Shown here piece by piece: positions 8,550 through 17,030 of a DNA stretch of 40,254 nucleotides (position 1 is its first letter; every line of letters starts with the position of its first letter). This stretch comes from Spirochaetales bacterium. GTDB lineage: Bacteria > Spirochaetota > Spirochaetia > JAIPGG01. Location: the NCBI GenBank assembly GCA_021736255.1, contig JAIPGG010000016.1:1-40254 (forward strand). Reading direction: 5' to 3'. The notes under the pieces are model-generated. The model did no database searches, was not told the DNA's origin, and worked only from the letters and a program-made list of their open reading frames with translations. Position numbers and translations under genes: made by a program.

Positions 8550-10702
8550 GACTGTTCAGCCGCACTCTGATACTTTTTCTTGGTGTTATTGTTATTCAAT
8601 CGCTTCTAACTTTCCTGTTAATAGACAATGTGATAAGCACAGTAAATCAAAAGGATGCTCAGGATGAACTCTATTTTGAAGCAACAACCGTTGATGTTCG
8701 TTTCCATCAGGCCAAACGAGATATGTGGAACGGCCTCGTTCGTATTAAGAGATCAGTGCTGATTCGCGAGTTTCTTTCGACTCATCCTGATGCAGTTATG
8801 TCTATCGACTTTAGAAAAATACTCAGAGAGGTCTTGGACTCAGAGAGCATTGATTGGCTGAGATTTCGGAAATACAACAATACAAATATCACTCAAACCG
8901 AAGTCTCTAACCTCAACAGGGATATCATTGCCTTTGATGCGACAATTATTCCACCTCATGATTTTACTTTTAACACCAATTATCAACGGTGGCCTATTCT
9001 CAGAGTAACTTCACAACAGGGAAAATCTTATCTCGAAGGAACCTTGCTCCTGCCGGGAAAGGGTTCCGAGGTCTGGGCAATCCATGCAATACGTCACTTG
9101 AATTCAAACTTTTTCCGTACGCTTACAGAAACTCCGACGACAAGAGTCCAGCTGTATGTGAATAATACGATTCAAGGATCATCCAGCGCTCATGCAGATT
9201 CCATCGTAGACAACCTACCGAAATTCGAGTCTCCCCCGCAGTATTCACTCTATAAGCATAGGCTTGATTCCAAGCAGTGGAACATTGATTATAAAAGAGT
9301 TGCCCCTGAAATCACACTCGTAACTCTGGTCCCCAATGATAAATACATTAAACGGAAGGAACTTGTTCTGTCCAATCTAATTTGGGTTTCGACACTCAGC
9401 GCTCTGGTGGCAATCATTCTCGGATTGGTTTTCAGTCGTCATATAACTATGCCCGTGAGGAAAGTCCTGCACGCTATAAATGAAGTCGAATCCGGTAAAT
9501 TGGAAACTTCTTTGGAAACGAATTCCATTTACGAATTCACCGAGCTCTCTCGAGGTTTCAATTCGATGACAGCAACACTGAAAACCGACCGAGATGAAAT
9601 GCGGTCCTATGTCGAAAAGATCACTGAACTCAAGGAGTACAATGAGACGATAATTGATTCTATTGGTTCTTCACTGCTTATTGTCGGTAGGGGGAATATC
9701 ATTGAAGATGCAAATGATCGTTTGTTACGGCAATTTTCTCTGGAAGCTGAATCAGTGAAGGGCGCTTTGGTTAATACATGTTTCCCGCTCATTTTTGATT
9801 CTGAATTGATGGATAAACTGACAAGAATTCGCCATGGAAAATTACAAGAAGTATCCGAAAAAAAGATTCGGGAAGGAGAAAACATTTTCGAGATCAAAAT
9901 TCAGCCCCTTCAGAAGCGGAAAAAAAATTCTGAAAGACAGGCGGTTGTCAGTATCGATGATATCAGCAAGGAACAGGAACTGGAAGAAAAGATCTACCAA
10001 GCGGAAAAGCTTTCTTCCATCAGCATTCTTTCGGCCGGCGTAGCCCATGAAATGAACAATCCACTTACCTCAATCCTATCGAACGTTCAGCTACTCATTG
10101 ACGAGGCAGAAGATAACGACCTGAAAGAGCCCCTTCAGTGGATCGAGCAAGAAACCCAGCGAATGCGCCGGATAATCAAGGACCTGCTGGATTTTTCCGC
10201 GGAAGAAAGAGATTTTCAGAAGACAATTCGAGATAAAGATATTATTGAAAAAACCATACAGCTGCTATCCTTTTCAACAAAGAAAAAAAAAGACATACGC
10301 TATTCCATAGATATTCCGGATAATCTTCCTTCCATCTACATTAGCTCAGATGAATTAAAGCAAGTCACTTTTAACCTGGTGATCAATTCTATTCAGGCTA
10401 TGGAAACAAGCGGAGAAATCAACATTTCCGCACGAACCTACACTGATAATGATGGCCAGATAATTGATGGCGGGGATGAGTATGTTGAGCTCGTTTTTCA
10501 AGACACTGGAAAAGGAATAGATGAATCCCACCTGAAGAGAATCTATGATCCGTTCTTCACAACAAAACACTCAGGGATCGGAACCGGAATAGGTCTTTCT
10601 GTTGTTTATGGAATAATCAACAAATATCAAGGAACAGTTTCCGTCGATTCAAGAATCGGGAAAGGAACAACTTTTTCTATCGTATTACCAACTTATTCTT
10701 GA
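8546..10702 (+). CDS. Membrane sensor histidine kinase (NtrB-like, HAMP-PAS)
   Basis: A 718-residue two-component kinase. Order: first membrane segment (about 5-27), periplasmic domain (about 28-276), second membrane segment (277-298), HAMP (about 300-352), PAS (about 365-470, containing SIGSSLLIVGRGNIIEDAN), HisKA with GVAHEMNNPL (phospho-accepting H501), and a HATPase domain with NLVINSIQAM, DTGKGID and GIGTGIGLSVV. The AHEMNNPL H-box and G2 layout resemble the NtrB group, which partners sigma-54 activators. The ATG overlaps the upstream stop codon (ATGA) with GAGAG in front; an in-frame start eight codons upstream is less likely. The kinase is followed 12 bases later by the response regulator. 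Its periplasmic domain probably contacts the neighbouring binding protein (inference). Confidence 0.95.
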   Translation: MRLFSRTLILFLGVIVIQSLLTFLLIDNVISTVNQKDAQDELYFEATTVDVRFHQAKRDMWNGLVRIKRSVLIREFLSTHPDAVMSIDFRKILREVLDSESIDWLRFRKYNNTNITQTEVSNLNRDIIAFDATIIPPHDFTFNTNYQRWPILRVTSQQGKSYLEGTLLLPGKGSEVWAIHAIRHLNSNFFRTLTETPTTRVQLYVNNTIQGSSSAHADSIVDNLPKFESPPQYSLYKHRLDSKQWNIDYKRVAPEITLVTLVPNDKYIKRKELVLSNLIWVSTLSALVAIILGLVFSRHITMPVRKVLHAINEVESGKLETSLETNSIYEFTELSRGFNSMTATLKTDRDEMRSYVEKITELKEYNETIIDSIGSSLLIVGRGNIIEDANDRLLRQFSLEAESVKGALVNTCFPLIFDSELMDKLTRIRHGKLQEVSEKKIREGENIFEIKIQPLQKRKKNSERQAVVSIDDISKEQELEEKIYQAEKLSSISILSAGVAHEMNNPLTSILSNVQLLIDEAEDNDLKEPLQWIEQETQRMRRIIKDLLDFSAEERDFQKTIRDKDIIEKTIQLLSFSTKKKKDIRYSIDIPDNLPSIYISSDELKQVTFNLVINSIQAMETSGEINISARTYTDNDGQIIDGGDEYVELVFQDTGKGIDESHLKRIYDPFFTTKHSGIGTGIGLSVVYGIINKYQGTVSVDSRIGKGTTFSIVLPTYS

Positions 10703-10714
10703 CAGAGGTAAGCT

Positions 10715-12130
10715 ATGGATCTCCAAAACAAATTTATTCTTATTATCGACGACGAACCGGGAATACGGATTGCTTTGAGCAAACTTTTTTCTAAATACGG
10801 AGCATCCGTCAGAGTGGCAAAGAACACTACCGAGGCCCGGAATGAACTCGCAAAACTAAAATTCGATGCGGTTATTTTGGATCTAAACTTAGAGTCTGGA
10901 AACGAGGGAATGGAAATACTATCAGAGATCAGGAAAACCGAAGAAGAACTGCCTGTAATATTCATAACCGGATACGGGACTATAGACAATGCAGTGAAGG
11001 CAATGAAGGAAGGAGCTTCCGATTTTATTCTCAAACCAGTTGATAATGTAAACCTGTTAAATCTCGTCAAAAAAAACATCCAATTCACCTCTCTAAAAAC
11101 AGAGAACAAATACCTGCGGGAAAAAATAAACCAGAATCAAAAAACAACAACCTACATCACCCGCAACCAGGAGGTAAAAAACTCGATCTCCATGCTCGAC
11201 AAGGTAAAAAACACAGGAGAATCCATTCTCATAACTGGGGAAAGCGGTGTCGGAAAAGAAGTACTCGCACAGTATATCCATTTCACAGGAAATCGACAGG
11301 ACAAACCCTTTGTTTCAATTAATTGTGCGGCATTGGACGAGAATCTTTTACTCAATGAACTCTTCGGTCATGAAAAGGGAGCATTCACGGGAGCTGATGA
11401 AAGAAAGCCCGGTAAATTTGAAACCGCACACGATGGAACATTGTTCCTCGATGAAATAGGTGAAATGAGCCTGGCTGTTCAAGCGAAATTACTCAGGGTA
11501 CTCGAAGACAATTCCTTTGAGCGGGTGGGCGGGACAAAAAAAATCTCTGTAGATGTCCGAGTTATCTGTGCAACAAATAGAGACATAGAAGAGCATATCA
11601 AAAACGAAAGATTCAGAAAAGATTTATATTACCGCATAAATGTAATCAAAGCACATTTACCTCCCATCAGAGAACGAACGGAAGACATTCGCCCGCTAGT
11701 AGATTTTTTTGTTGAGTATTATGCAAGGGAATACATGAAAACCATCCAGCCTATTGGGGAAGAACAATACCGGATTTTCGAAAGATATTCATGGCCGGGA
11801 AATATCCGTGAATTGAAAAATGTTATCAATCAATCAGTTCTTCTTTCAGAGAATGGGAAATTACACCCGGTACTCCCGGCTAAAACCGAGGAAGAATGCA
11901 CCAACGGTAAAGAAACACAAAGATTTCTCGAGGAGCAGGAAACTCAGAAAGATGAGCTACAAAACATCTCCTCCTTAGCTGATGAAATTAAGAAAATTAC
12001 TTCTTATCACGAGAGAAGAATCATAAAGAGCGCTCTTTATGCAAGCGGCGGAAATAAATCCGAAACATCCCGGAAACTCAACATCACACGGAAGACCCTT
12101 CAAAGTAAAATCGATAAATACAATTTGTGA
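10715..12130 (+). CDS. NtrC-family sigma-54-dependent response regulator
   Basis: A 471-residue activator with three domains. The receiver (about 1-120) shows the acidic pair DD at 12-13, phospho-acceptor D56 in VILDLNLE and the lysine of FILKPVD. The AAA+ domain has Walker A GESGVGKE, the sigma-54 contact loop GAFTGA, Walker B GTLFLDEIGEM and RVICATNRD. A Fis-type helix-turn-helix (GGNKSETSRKLNITRKTLQSKI) closes the protein. The intact GAFTGA loop implies activation of sigma-54 RNA polymerase by ATP hydrolysis. It is co-transcribed with the kinase, and a close match to a sigma-54 promoter lies about 190 bases downstream, in front of the transporter operon, so that operon is the likely target. 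Seen: domains and promoter. Inferred: the regulatory link. Confidence 0.96.
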   Translation: MDLQNKFILIIDDEPGIRIALSKLFSKYGASVRVAKNTTEARNELAKLKFDAVILDLNLESGNEGMEILSEIRKTEEELPVIFITGYGTIDNAVKAMKEGASDFILKPVDNVNLLNLVKKNIQFTSLKTENKYLREKINQNQKTTTYITRNQEVKNSISMLDKVKNTGESILITGESGVGKEVLAQYIHFTGNRQDKPFVSINCAALDENLLLNELFGHEKGAFTGADERKPGKFETAHDGTLFLDEIGEMSLAVQAKLLRVLEDNSFERVGGTKKISVDVRVICATNRDIEEHIKNERFRKDLYYRINVIKAHLPPIRERTEDIRPLVDFFVEYYAREYMKTIQPIGEEQYRIFERYSWPGNIRELKNVINQSVLLSENGKLHPVLPAKTEEECTNGKETQRFLEEQETQKDELQNISSLADEIKKITSYHERRIIKSALYASGGNKSETSRKLNITRKTLQSKIDKYNL

Positions 12131-12135
12131 TCCGC

Positions 12136-12214
12136 TGCAAATACCCGCTGATTATCCGGCTATACAGGTATCTGCATACCCGGCTAAACAATTGATGGAT
12201 ACACAGCTAAGCAG
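12136..12214 (+). promoter_or_regulatory. Candidate enhancer sites (imperfect repeats) for the NtrC-type regulator
   Basis: Imperfect direct repeats related to ATACCCGGCTAAAC occur at about 12141, 12154, 12176 and 12199. The CCGGCTA cores of the second and third copies are exactly 24 bases apart and the fourth is about 23 further on. GGTAT-CTGC-ATACC (12167-12180) is a perfect inverted repeat inside the array. The array lies roughly 110-185 bases upstream of the sigma-54 promoter, a normal distance for an NtrC-type upstream activating sequence. Binding is inferred only. Confidence 0.4.
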
Positions 12215-12319
12215 CACCTTCCTGTTTTGCACACAACAGAAATGAAATAACAAAATTAATTCCTTTTTTTTAAATGATTTATCACAAATTTCAGGCCCCC
12301 TCCCTCTATTCTGGAACTC

Positions 12320-12336
12320 TTGGTACTTTTTTTGCT
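12320..12336 (+). promoter_or_regulatory. Sigma-54 promoter of the ABC transporter operon
   Basis: TTGGTAC, a T-rich spacer and TTGCT fit the -24/-12 consensus (TGGCAC-N5-TTGC). The invariant GG (12322-12323) and GC (12334-12335) are separated by exactly ten bases. Transcription would begin near 12346, leaving a leader of about 27 bases containing AAAGGAGG before the ATG at 12373. The adjacent GAFTGA-containing activator supports the call. Confidence 0.8.
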
Positions 12337-12372
12337 TCTTTAGCCATTAATATTTCTAAAGGAGGATTCGTA

Positions 12373-13350
12373 ATGAAACGAGTACTAGTAATTGCACTGT
12401 TGCTCTGTGTAGTTGCCGCATTTGCGTTTGCCGGAGGTCAGCAGGAAAAGGCTGAAGACGAAAAAATTGAAATCGCCGGCATCATTTTTCAGGACGATCA
12501 ATTTTTCAAGGTAGTCCAAAAAGGAATGCAGAAAGCTGCCGATGAATATGGCGTCGAACTGTTGGAGGGAAACAGTCAAAACAATCAGGATAAAGAGATC
12601 CAGCTTGTTCAGACATACATGGCACGTGGAGTCGATGCCATTTGTATTTCACCATTGTCAGCGACAGCTTCCGTATCTACTCTGAAACAGGCCGATGAAA
12701 AGGGAATTAATGTAGTCACCTATAATTCTCCGCTCGAAGCAGATTTTCCGGTTTCCTACATCAACTCGAGTCAGACTGAACTCGGCGCAACTACTGGAAA
12801 AAATGCACGGGAGTATATTCAGAACGAGCTGGGTGGAGAGGCAAAGGTAGCAACATTGGGATTTAAGGCGCTTCTTCCTGAAATTTCTGATGCTCGAGTA
12901 AACGGATTTCTCGATCAAATCCGGGATCTTCCCGGGGTAGAGATCGTAGCGCAGCAGGATGCCTGGCTCCCCGAAGACGCCGTACAGAGAGCGGGTGATA
13001 TCCTCACCGCAAACCCGGACCTCGACATTATCTATGGGGCTAATGAAGGCGGAACGGTAGGCTCAGTACTTGCCGTAAAGAATGCAGGGAAAGCCGGCGA
13101 TGTTGCCGTTTTTGGTATCGATGTTTCCGAACAGCTTGCTGATTTCTTGTTGGCTGACGACAATATTCTTCAAGCCGTAACCGGTCAGCAGCCGATGGAA
13201 ATTGGATATCAAAGTGTGGAATATGCCGTTAAATCACTCAAGGGAGAATCCGTTCCGGAAACCGTTATCGTTCCCGGCCTCCCCCTTGTTCGCGGAGAAG
13301 AGAAGGCAATTAATGATTTCAAGGATTGGCTTGCTTCGATTACCGAATAA
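12373..13350 (+). CDS. Sugar ABC transporter periplasmic binding protein (RbsB-like)
   Basis: A 325-residue exported solute receptor. The signal peptide MKRVLVIALLLCVVAAFAFA ends at a likely signal-peptidase I site before GGQQE, a pattern frequent in spirochaete binding proteins. The mature protein shows the type 1 binding fold: IAGIIFQDDQFFKVVQKGM, GVDAICISPLSATAS, LDIIYGANEGGTVGSVLAV and a C-terminal MEIGYQSVEYAV. The ATG is fixed by a strong AAAGGAGG six bases upstream; the open frame upstream is ignored because it covers the promoter. It is the first gene of a binding protein, ATPase, permease and methyltransferase operon behind a sigma-54 promoter. The substrate is probably a sugar or sugar-like compound, but it cannot be named. 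Confidence 0.93.
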   Translation: MKRVLVIALLLCVVAAFAFAGGQQEKAEDEKIEIAGIIFQDDQFFKVVQKGMQKAADEYGVELLEGNSQNNQDKEIQLVQTYMARGVDAICISPLSATASVSTLKQADEKGINVVTYNSPLEADFPVSYINSSQTELGATTGKNAREYIQNELGGEAKVATLGFKALLPEISDARVNGFLDQIRDLPGVEIVAQQDAWLPEDAVQRAGDILTANPDLDIIYGANEGGTVGSVLAVKNAGKAGDVAVFGIDVSEQLADFLLADDNILQAVTGQQPMEIGYQSVEYAVKSLKGESVPETVIVPGLPLVRGEEKAINDFKDWLASITE

Positions 13351-13369
13351 TATTGGGTAGTAGTAAAAT

Positions 13370-14878
13370 ATGGAACTCAATTCGAAACTTGAAGCTGTTG
13401 GCTTAACAAAGAAATATCCAGGCACCATAGCTTTAAAAGACTTTTCCGCCGTCTTCGACGGCGGAAAAGTCAATGCAGTCATCGGAAAAAACGGGGCCGG
13501 GAAAAGTACACTAATGAAAATTTTTTCCGGTGCTATCCAGCCTAGCGAAGGTAAAATAAAGATAAACGGTGAGCCGATTATAATCCACGATCCAAGCGAC
13601 GCCTTTCAGAAAGGTATCGGGATGGTATATCAGGAACTGAGCCTTATCCCGGAGCTATCGGTAACCGAAAACATTTTTCTTGGACGATTACCGAAAAAAG
13701 ACCTTTTCGGAAAAAGCGTTATAGATTGGAAACTAGCTTACAAAAAAACTAAGGAAATACTTACATCGATGGAAATTGAAATTGATGTAAAGGTTCCGGT
13801 TCGAAAACTCAGCGTAGGTCAACAGCAACTCGTGGAAATAGCAAAGGCAATGTCATTTTCTCCATCTGTTCTGATTCTAGATGAGCCGACCTCGGCACTG
13901 GCAAAACATGAAACGCAAATGCTGTTTTCCATTATCAGTAATTTAAAGAAACACGGTGTGGCTATTATTTACATCACTCACCGGCTTCAGGAGTTGAACG
14001 AGATTGCAGATACGGTAACAGTCATTCGGGACGGGTTTTTTGTCGGGACGGAGAACATGGAAGATGTTACTCCAGCTAAAATCGTCGACATGATGTTCGG
14101 CGAGGTAGAACAGCGAACACGACCTGAAGATCTCGGTGTTTCTGAAGAAATAATCCTCGAAGTGAAAAACCTTACCCGCCGTCCGGAATTCGAAGATATC
14201 AGTTTTCGGTTGAAACGGGGAGAAGTGCTCGGTATAGCAGGCATGCTCGGTTCAGGCAGATCCGAACTACTGCGTGCAATCTTTGGAGCCGACCCTTACC
14301 AAAGTGGAGAAATCTTGTTCGAAGGGGAATCATTACCTGGACCTTATCATAATTCACCGGCTTTGTGCCGAGATCTGGGTATTGCTATGACCCCTGAGAA
14401 TCGAAAAACCGAAGGACTCATCCTTCCCCTTTCCGTACGACAGAATCTATGCTTGGCCAGCATGAACCAAATCGCCGCGAATGGAATTATCACAATCACT
14501 TTAGAAAGAAAGTATGCCGAAAAGCAGGCACATGCACTGCAAATAAAATATTCAAATTTAGAAGAACATGTCTCTTCTTTATCCGGTGGTAATCAACAAA
14601 AGGTTGTTATCGGCAACTGGCTGAACACCGATCCGAAAGTAATCATCTTCGACGAGCCGAGCCGGGGGATAGACGTCCAAGCAAAGCAGCAAATATTTCA
14701 GATTATGTGGGATTTGAGCAGAAAGAACCTGAGCTCGATTTTCGTATCAACCGAGTTGGAGGAATTGCTGGAAGTGTGTCATCGAATCCTCGTAATGAGG
14801 CATGGACGAATCATACAGGAAGTCTTTCCTGATAATACATCACTCGAACAACTCTACGCCATGTGTATGGAGGCATAA
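13370..14878 (+). CDS. Sugar ABC transporter ATPase, double nucleotide-binding domain (RbsA/MglA-like)
   Basis: A 502-residue cytoplasmic ATPase with two fused nucleotide-binding domains, as in RbsA and MglA. Domain 1: Walker A GKNGAGKST (39-47), signature LSVGQQQLVEIAKA, Walker B LILDEPTSAL and switch histidine in ITHRL. Domain 2: degenerate Walker A GMLGSGRSELL, signature LSGGNQQKVVIGNWL and Walker B VIIFDEPSRGID. A degenerate second P-loop is normal for this family. It lies 19 bases after the binding protein and 6 bases before the permease. Codons 24-34 contain a perfect 15-base-pair inverted repeat with a three-base loop (see separate entry). No strong ribosome binding site precedes the ATG (only GGGTAG), so its translation may be lower than that of the binding protein. 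Confidence 0.95.
   Translation: MELNSKLEAVGLTKKYPGTIALKDFSAVFDGGKVNAVIGKNGAGKSTLMKIFSGAIQPSEGKIKINGEPIIIHDPSDAFQKGIGMVYQELSLIPELSVTENIFLGRLPKKDLFGKSVIDWKLAYKKTKEILTSMEIEIDVKVPVRKLSVGQQQLVEIAKAMSFSPSVLILDEPTSALAKHETQMLFSIISNLKKHGVAIIYITHRLQELNEIADTVTVIRDGFFVGTENMEDVTPAKIVDMMFGEVEQRTRPEDLGVSEEIILEVKNLTRRPEFEDISFRLKRGEVLGIAGMLGSGRSELLRAIFGADPYQSGEILFEGESLPGPYHNSPALCRDLGIAMTPENRKTEGLILPLSVRQNLCLASMNQIAANGIITITLERKYAEKQAHALQIKYSNLEEHVSSLSGGNQQKVVIGNWLNTDPKVIIFDEPSRGIDVQAKQQIFQIMWDLSRKNLSSIFVSTELEELLEVCHRILVMRHGRIIQEVFPDNTSLEQLYAMCMEA
13439..13471 (+). repeat. Perfect 15-bp inverted repeat inside the transporter ATPase gene
   Basis: The arms GACTTTTCCGCCGTC (13439-13453) and GACGGCGGAAAAGTC (13457-13471) are exact reverse complements around a TTC loop. 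In RNA this is a very stable hairpin about 70 bases inside the ATPase reading frame. It could slow ribosomes or block 3' exonucleases and so keep binding-protein mRNA more abundant. The function is inferred; the repeat itself is exact. Confidence 0.9.
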
Positions 14879-14884
14879 AGCATT

Positions 14885-15865
14885 ATGGTGAACGCAAACA
14901 GACTTCAAATAGATTTTCGTCAATACATCATGGAAGCAATTCTGATTGTGATGATTATCATATTCGGAATCTTCGCTCCAGGGTTTTTCAGCATTACTAA
15001 TATGTTAAATATTTTACGAAATGTTTCCATGCAGGGAATTATTGCTTTCGGAATGACATTGGTACTCATATCCGGTGAACTAGATCTCTCCGTCGGCTCG
15101 CATGTAGCCTTTGCCGGCTGCCTTTCGGCATATGTAACACAAGCTCTTTCAGTTGCAGAAAACGGCATGCTTCCTGAAACAGCTGCAATCATTATCGCCA
15201 TGGTGATTGTTCTGATAATCGGCTTTCTTATTGGTGTTTTTATCGGAGTCTTTCGCACCCGATTCAAGGTCCCTACATTCATAACCACATTGGCGCTCAT
15301 GGCCTCACTCTCCGGTGCAGGAAACCTGCTTACTCAGGGATTTCCGATCACACCGTTTCCTGAATGGTATAATTTTTTAGGTGGTGGATATATTTTCGGC
15401 ATTCCATTTCCGGCAATTATCTTTTTAATTGTGTTCTTCTTTATTCATTTTCTTGCAAATTATACCAGTTTCGGTCGTTCCGTGTATTCAATCGGAGGAA
15501 ACGAAGAAGCCTCCCGGCTTTCCGGTATTAAGGTCAAACGAAACAAGATCCTCATTATGGCAATAGTTGCGGTACTTGCTGCTCTGGCCGGCTTATTGAA
15601 CTCTTCACAGATTATGTCGGGTACGGCCTCTACAGCCAGGGGATGGGAACTCGAAATCATCTCTGCAGTCATCATCGGAGGCGTTAGCTTGCAGGGAGGT
15701 TCAGGGCGAGTTTGGGGAACATTTATCGGGGTTATGTTCATCGGTATCATGATCAACGGAATGACGATGCTGAATGTAAGTGAATACTGGCAATACGTAG
15801 TACGAGGTATTCTTATACTCAGTGCAATATTGATAAACCAAATCAAGGAAATGAATACGGAGTGA
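14885..15865 (+). CDS. Sugar ABC transporter permease (RbsC-like)
   Basis: A 326-residue inner-membrane permease of the branched-chain/ribose type with eight or more hydrophobic segments. Family hallmarks are visible: MQGIIAFGMTLVLISGELDLSVGS near residues 49-72, the SIGGNEEASRLSGI loop near 203-216, and EIISAVIIGGVSLQGG near 257-272. The latter two are typical of RbsC-family proteins. The ATG is six bases after the ATPase stop. Only one permease gene is present, which suits the homodimeric channel expected for Rbs-type systems. Co-transcribed with the methyltransferase that begins four bases after its stop. Substrate is not predictable from the sequence. Confidence 0.94.
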   Translation: MVNANRLQIDFRQYIMEAILIVMIIIFGIFAPGFFSITNMLNILRNVSMQGIIAFGMTLVLISGELDLSVGSHVAFAGCLSAYVTQALSVAENGMLPETAAIIIAMVIVLIIGFLIGVFIGVFRTRFKVPTFITTLALMASLSGAGNLLTQGFPITPFPEWYNFLGGGYIFGIPFPAIIFLIVFFFIHFLANYTSFGRSVYSIGGNEEASRLSGIKVKRNKILIMAIVAVLAALAGLLNSSQIMSGTASTARGWELEIISAVIIGGVSLQGGSGRVWGTFIGVMFIGIMINGMTMLNVSEYWQYVVRGILILSAILINQIKEMNTE

Positions 15866-15869
15866 ATCC

Positions 15870-16916
15870 ATGGGAGAAATGACGGGATTGGAACGATGCA
15901 ACGCTGTTCTGGAAGGGAATACACCTGATAGAGTTCCGGTTGTACCGCAAACCTTTATGTTCGCCGCTGAGACTGCAGGATACACCATAGGTGATATCAA
16001 CAACAACGGAAAGAAAATGGCCGAATCTCACAGGATCAGTCAGGAGAAATTCGGATATGACGGATGTGTAATCGACATTGATGATGCTTCGTTAGCCGAA
16101 GCGTGCGGATCGAAAGTCAATTTCTCCAATCCCGAAGAACCGGCCCTTGTGGACGAGAGCGAACCCTTGGTAAACGACTTGCGTGAAGTCCCCGATCTGA
16201 AGCTTCCTGATCCCTATAAAGACGGACGACTGCCTGCCTGGCTCGAGACGACCAACCGGCTAGTAGATATGGTCGGTGATCATGTATTCGTTATGGGAAG
16301 GGCGGATCAGGGTCCTTTTGATCTCCTCAGTTTGATCCGGGGAACCTCCAACCTCATGATGGAATTGATTACCGAAGATCCACAGGTCATATGGAATGCC
16401 CTTGATTGGTGCAGAAAGGCGAATTCTGTTTTTGCAAAGGCCCAAAAAGATGCCGGAGCCCATGCAACCTCGATCGGCGACGCTCTTGCCGGCCCTAACC
16501 TAATCAACCCGGAGATGTACCGTCAGTTCGCCTGGGAACATGAGGTGAATCTCTGTAATGAGGTTCAGGACTACGGTATTCCCTGGAGTCTGCATATTTG
16601 CGGTGATACCAATCCGATTATCGAGGACATGGTCAATACAGGGGCAAAAATACTCGAGGTGGACTGGCAGGTCGATATGAAACGCGCTTCCGAAATCGCA
16701 GGCGATAAATGCGTACTGATGGGCAATATAGACCCGAGCTATCCCCTAGTTCATGGGACACCACAGGAAGTGGAACAAAAAGCCAAAGAGATTATCGAAG
16801 CAACTTCCGGAAAAAACCTGTTTCTCTCGAGCGGCTGTGCAATGGGAAGAAAAACCCCTCCGAAAAACATGAAGGCCATGGTGGCAGCAGCAAAAAAATA
16901 CAGCCGGCTCGTATAG
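15870..16916 (+). CDS. UroD/MtaA-superfamily zinc methyltransferase-like protein
   Basis: A 348-residue TIM-barrel protein of the uroporphyrinogen decarboxylase superfamily. The His-X-Cys of HICGD (H242, C244) and a later Cys in SSGCAM (C323) give H-X-C-X78-C, the zinc-ligand pattern of MtaA/MtbA/CmuA cobamide-dependent methyltransferases rather than true UroD. GNIDP (near 286) is another family block. The start follows GGAG with seven bases spacing, four bases after the permease stop, so it is the last gene of the sigma-54-driven operon. No corrinoid protein gene lies nearby. It probably acts on the imported compound, for example removing a methyl group, but neither donor nor acceptor can be named. 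A second, distant relative lies at 20.2-21.3 kb. Confidence 0.85.
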   Translation: MGEMTGLERCNAVLEGNTPDRVPVVPQTFMFAAETAGYTIGDINNNGKKMAESHRISQEKFGYDGCVIDIDDASLAEACGSKVNFSNPEEPALVDESEPLVNDLREVPDLKLPDPYKDGRLPAWLETTNRLVDMVGDHVFVMGRADQGPFDLLSLIRGTSNLMMELITEDPQVIWNALDWCRKANSVFAKAQKDAGAHATSIGDALAGPNLINPEMYRQFAWEHEVNLCNEVQDYGIPWSLHICGDTNPIIEDMVNTGAKILEVDWQVDMKRASEIAGDKCVLMGNIDPSYPLVHGTPQEVEQKAKEIIEATSGKNLFLSSGCAMGRKTPPKNMKAMVAAAKKYSRLV

Positions 16917-16992
16917 TCTACCCCTGAAACTTCCTCTGATAGCCTTCCCCACTTGCCCGCTTTTGCGGAATCCGGTACCTTCGTATACGGTG

Positions 16993-17021
16993 TTTCGACA
17001 AGAAACCGGAGACCGTCGAAA
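16993..17021 (+). promoter_or_regulatory. Inverted repeat abutting the hisC ribosome binding site
   Basis: TTTCGAC (16993-16999) and GTCGAAA (17015-17021) are perfect inverted arms. The second arm runs directly into the AAAGGAG ribosome binding site of hisC, so pairing would partly cover it. Nothing in the 114-base interval resembles a T-box or a His-codon leader peptide. Regulatory role is speculative. Confidence 0.3.
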
Positions 17022-17030
17022 GGAGTCGGC

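Noticed and set aside
16917-17030. T-box or histidine leader in front of hisC
   Set aside because: The interval is too short for a T-box, and no run of His codons or terminator-antiterminator pair is present.
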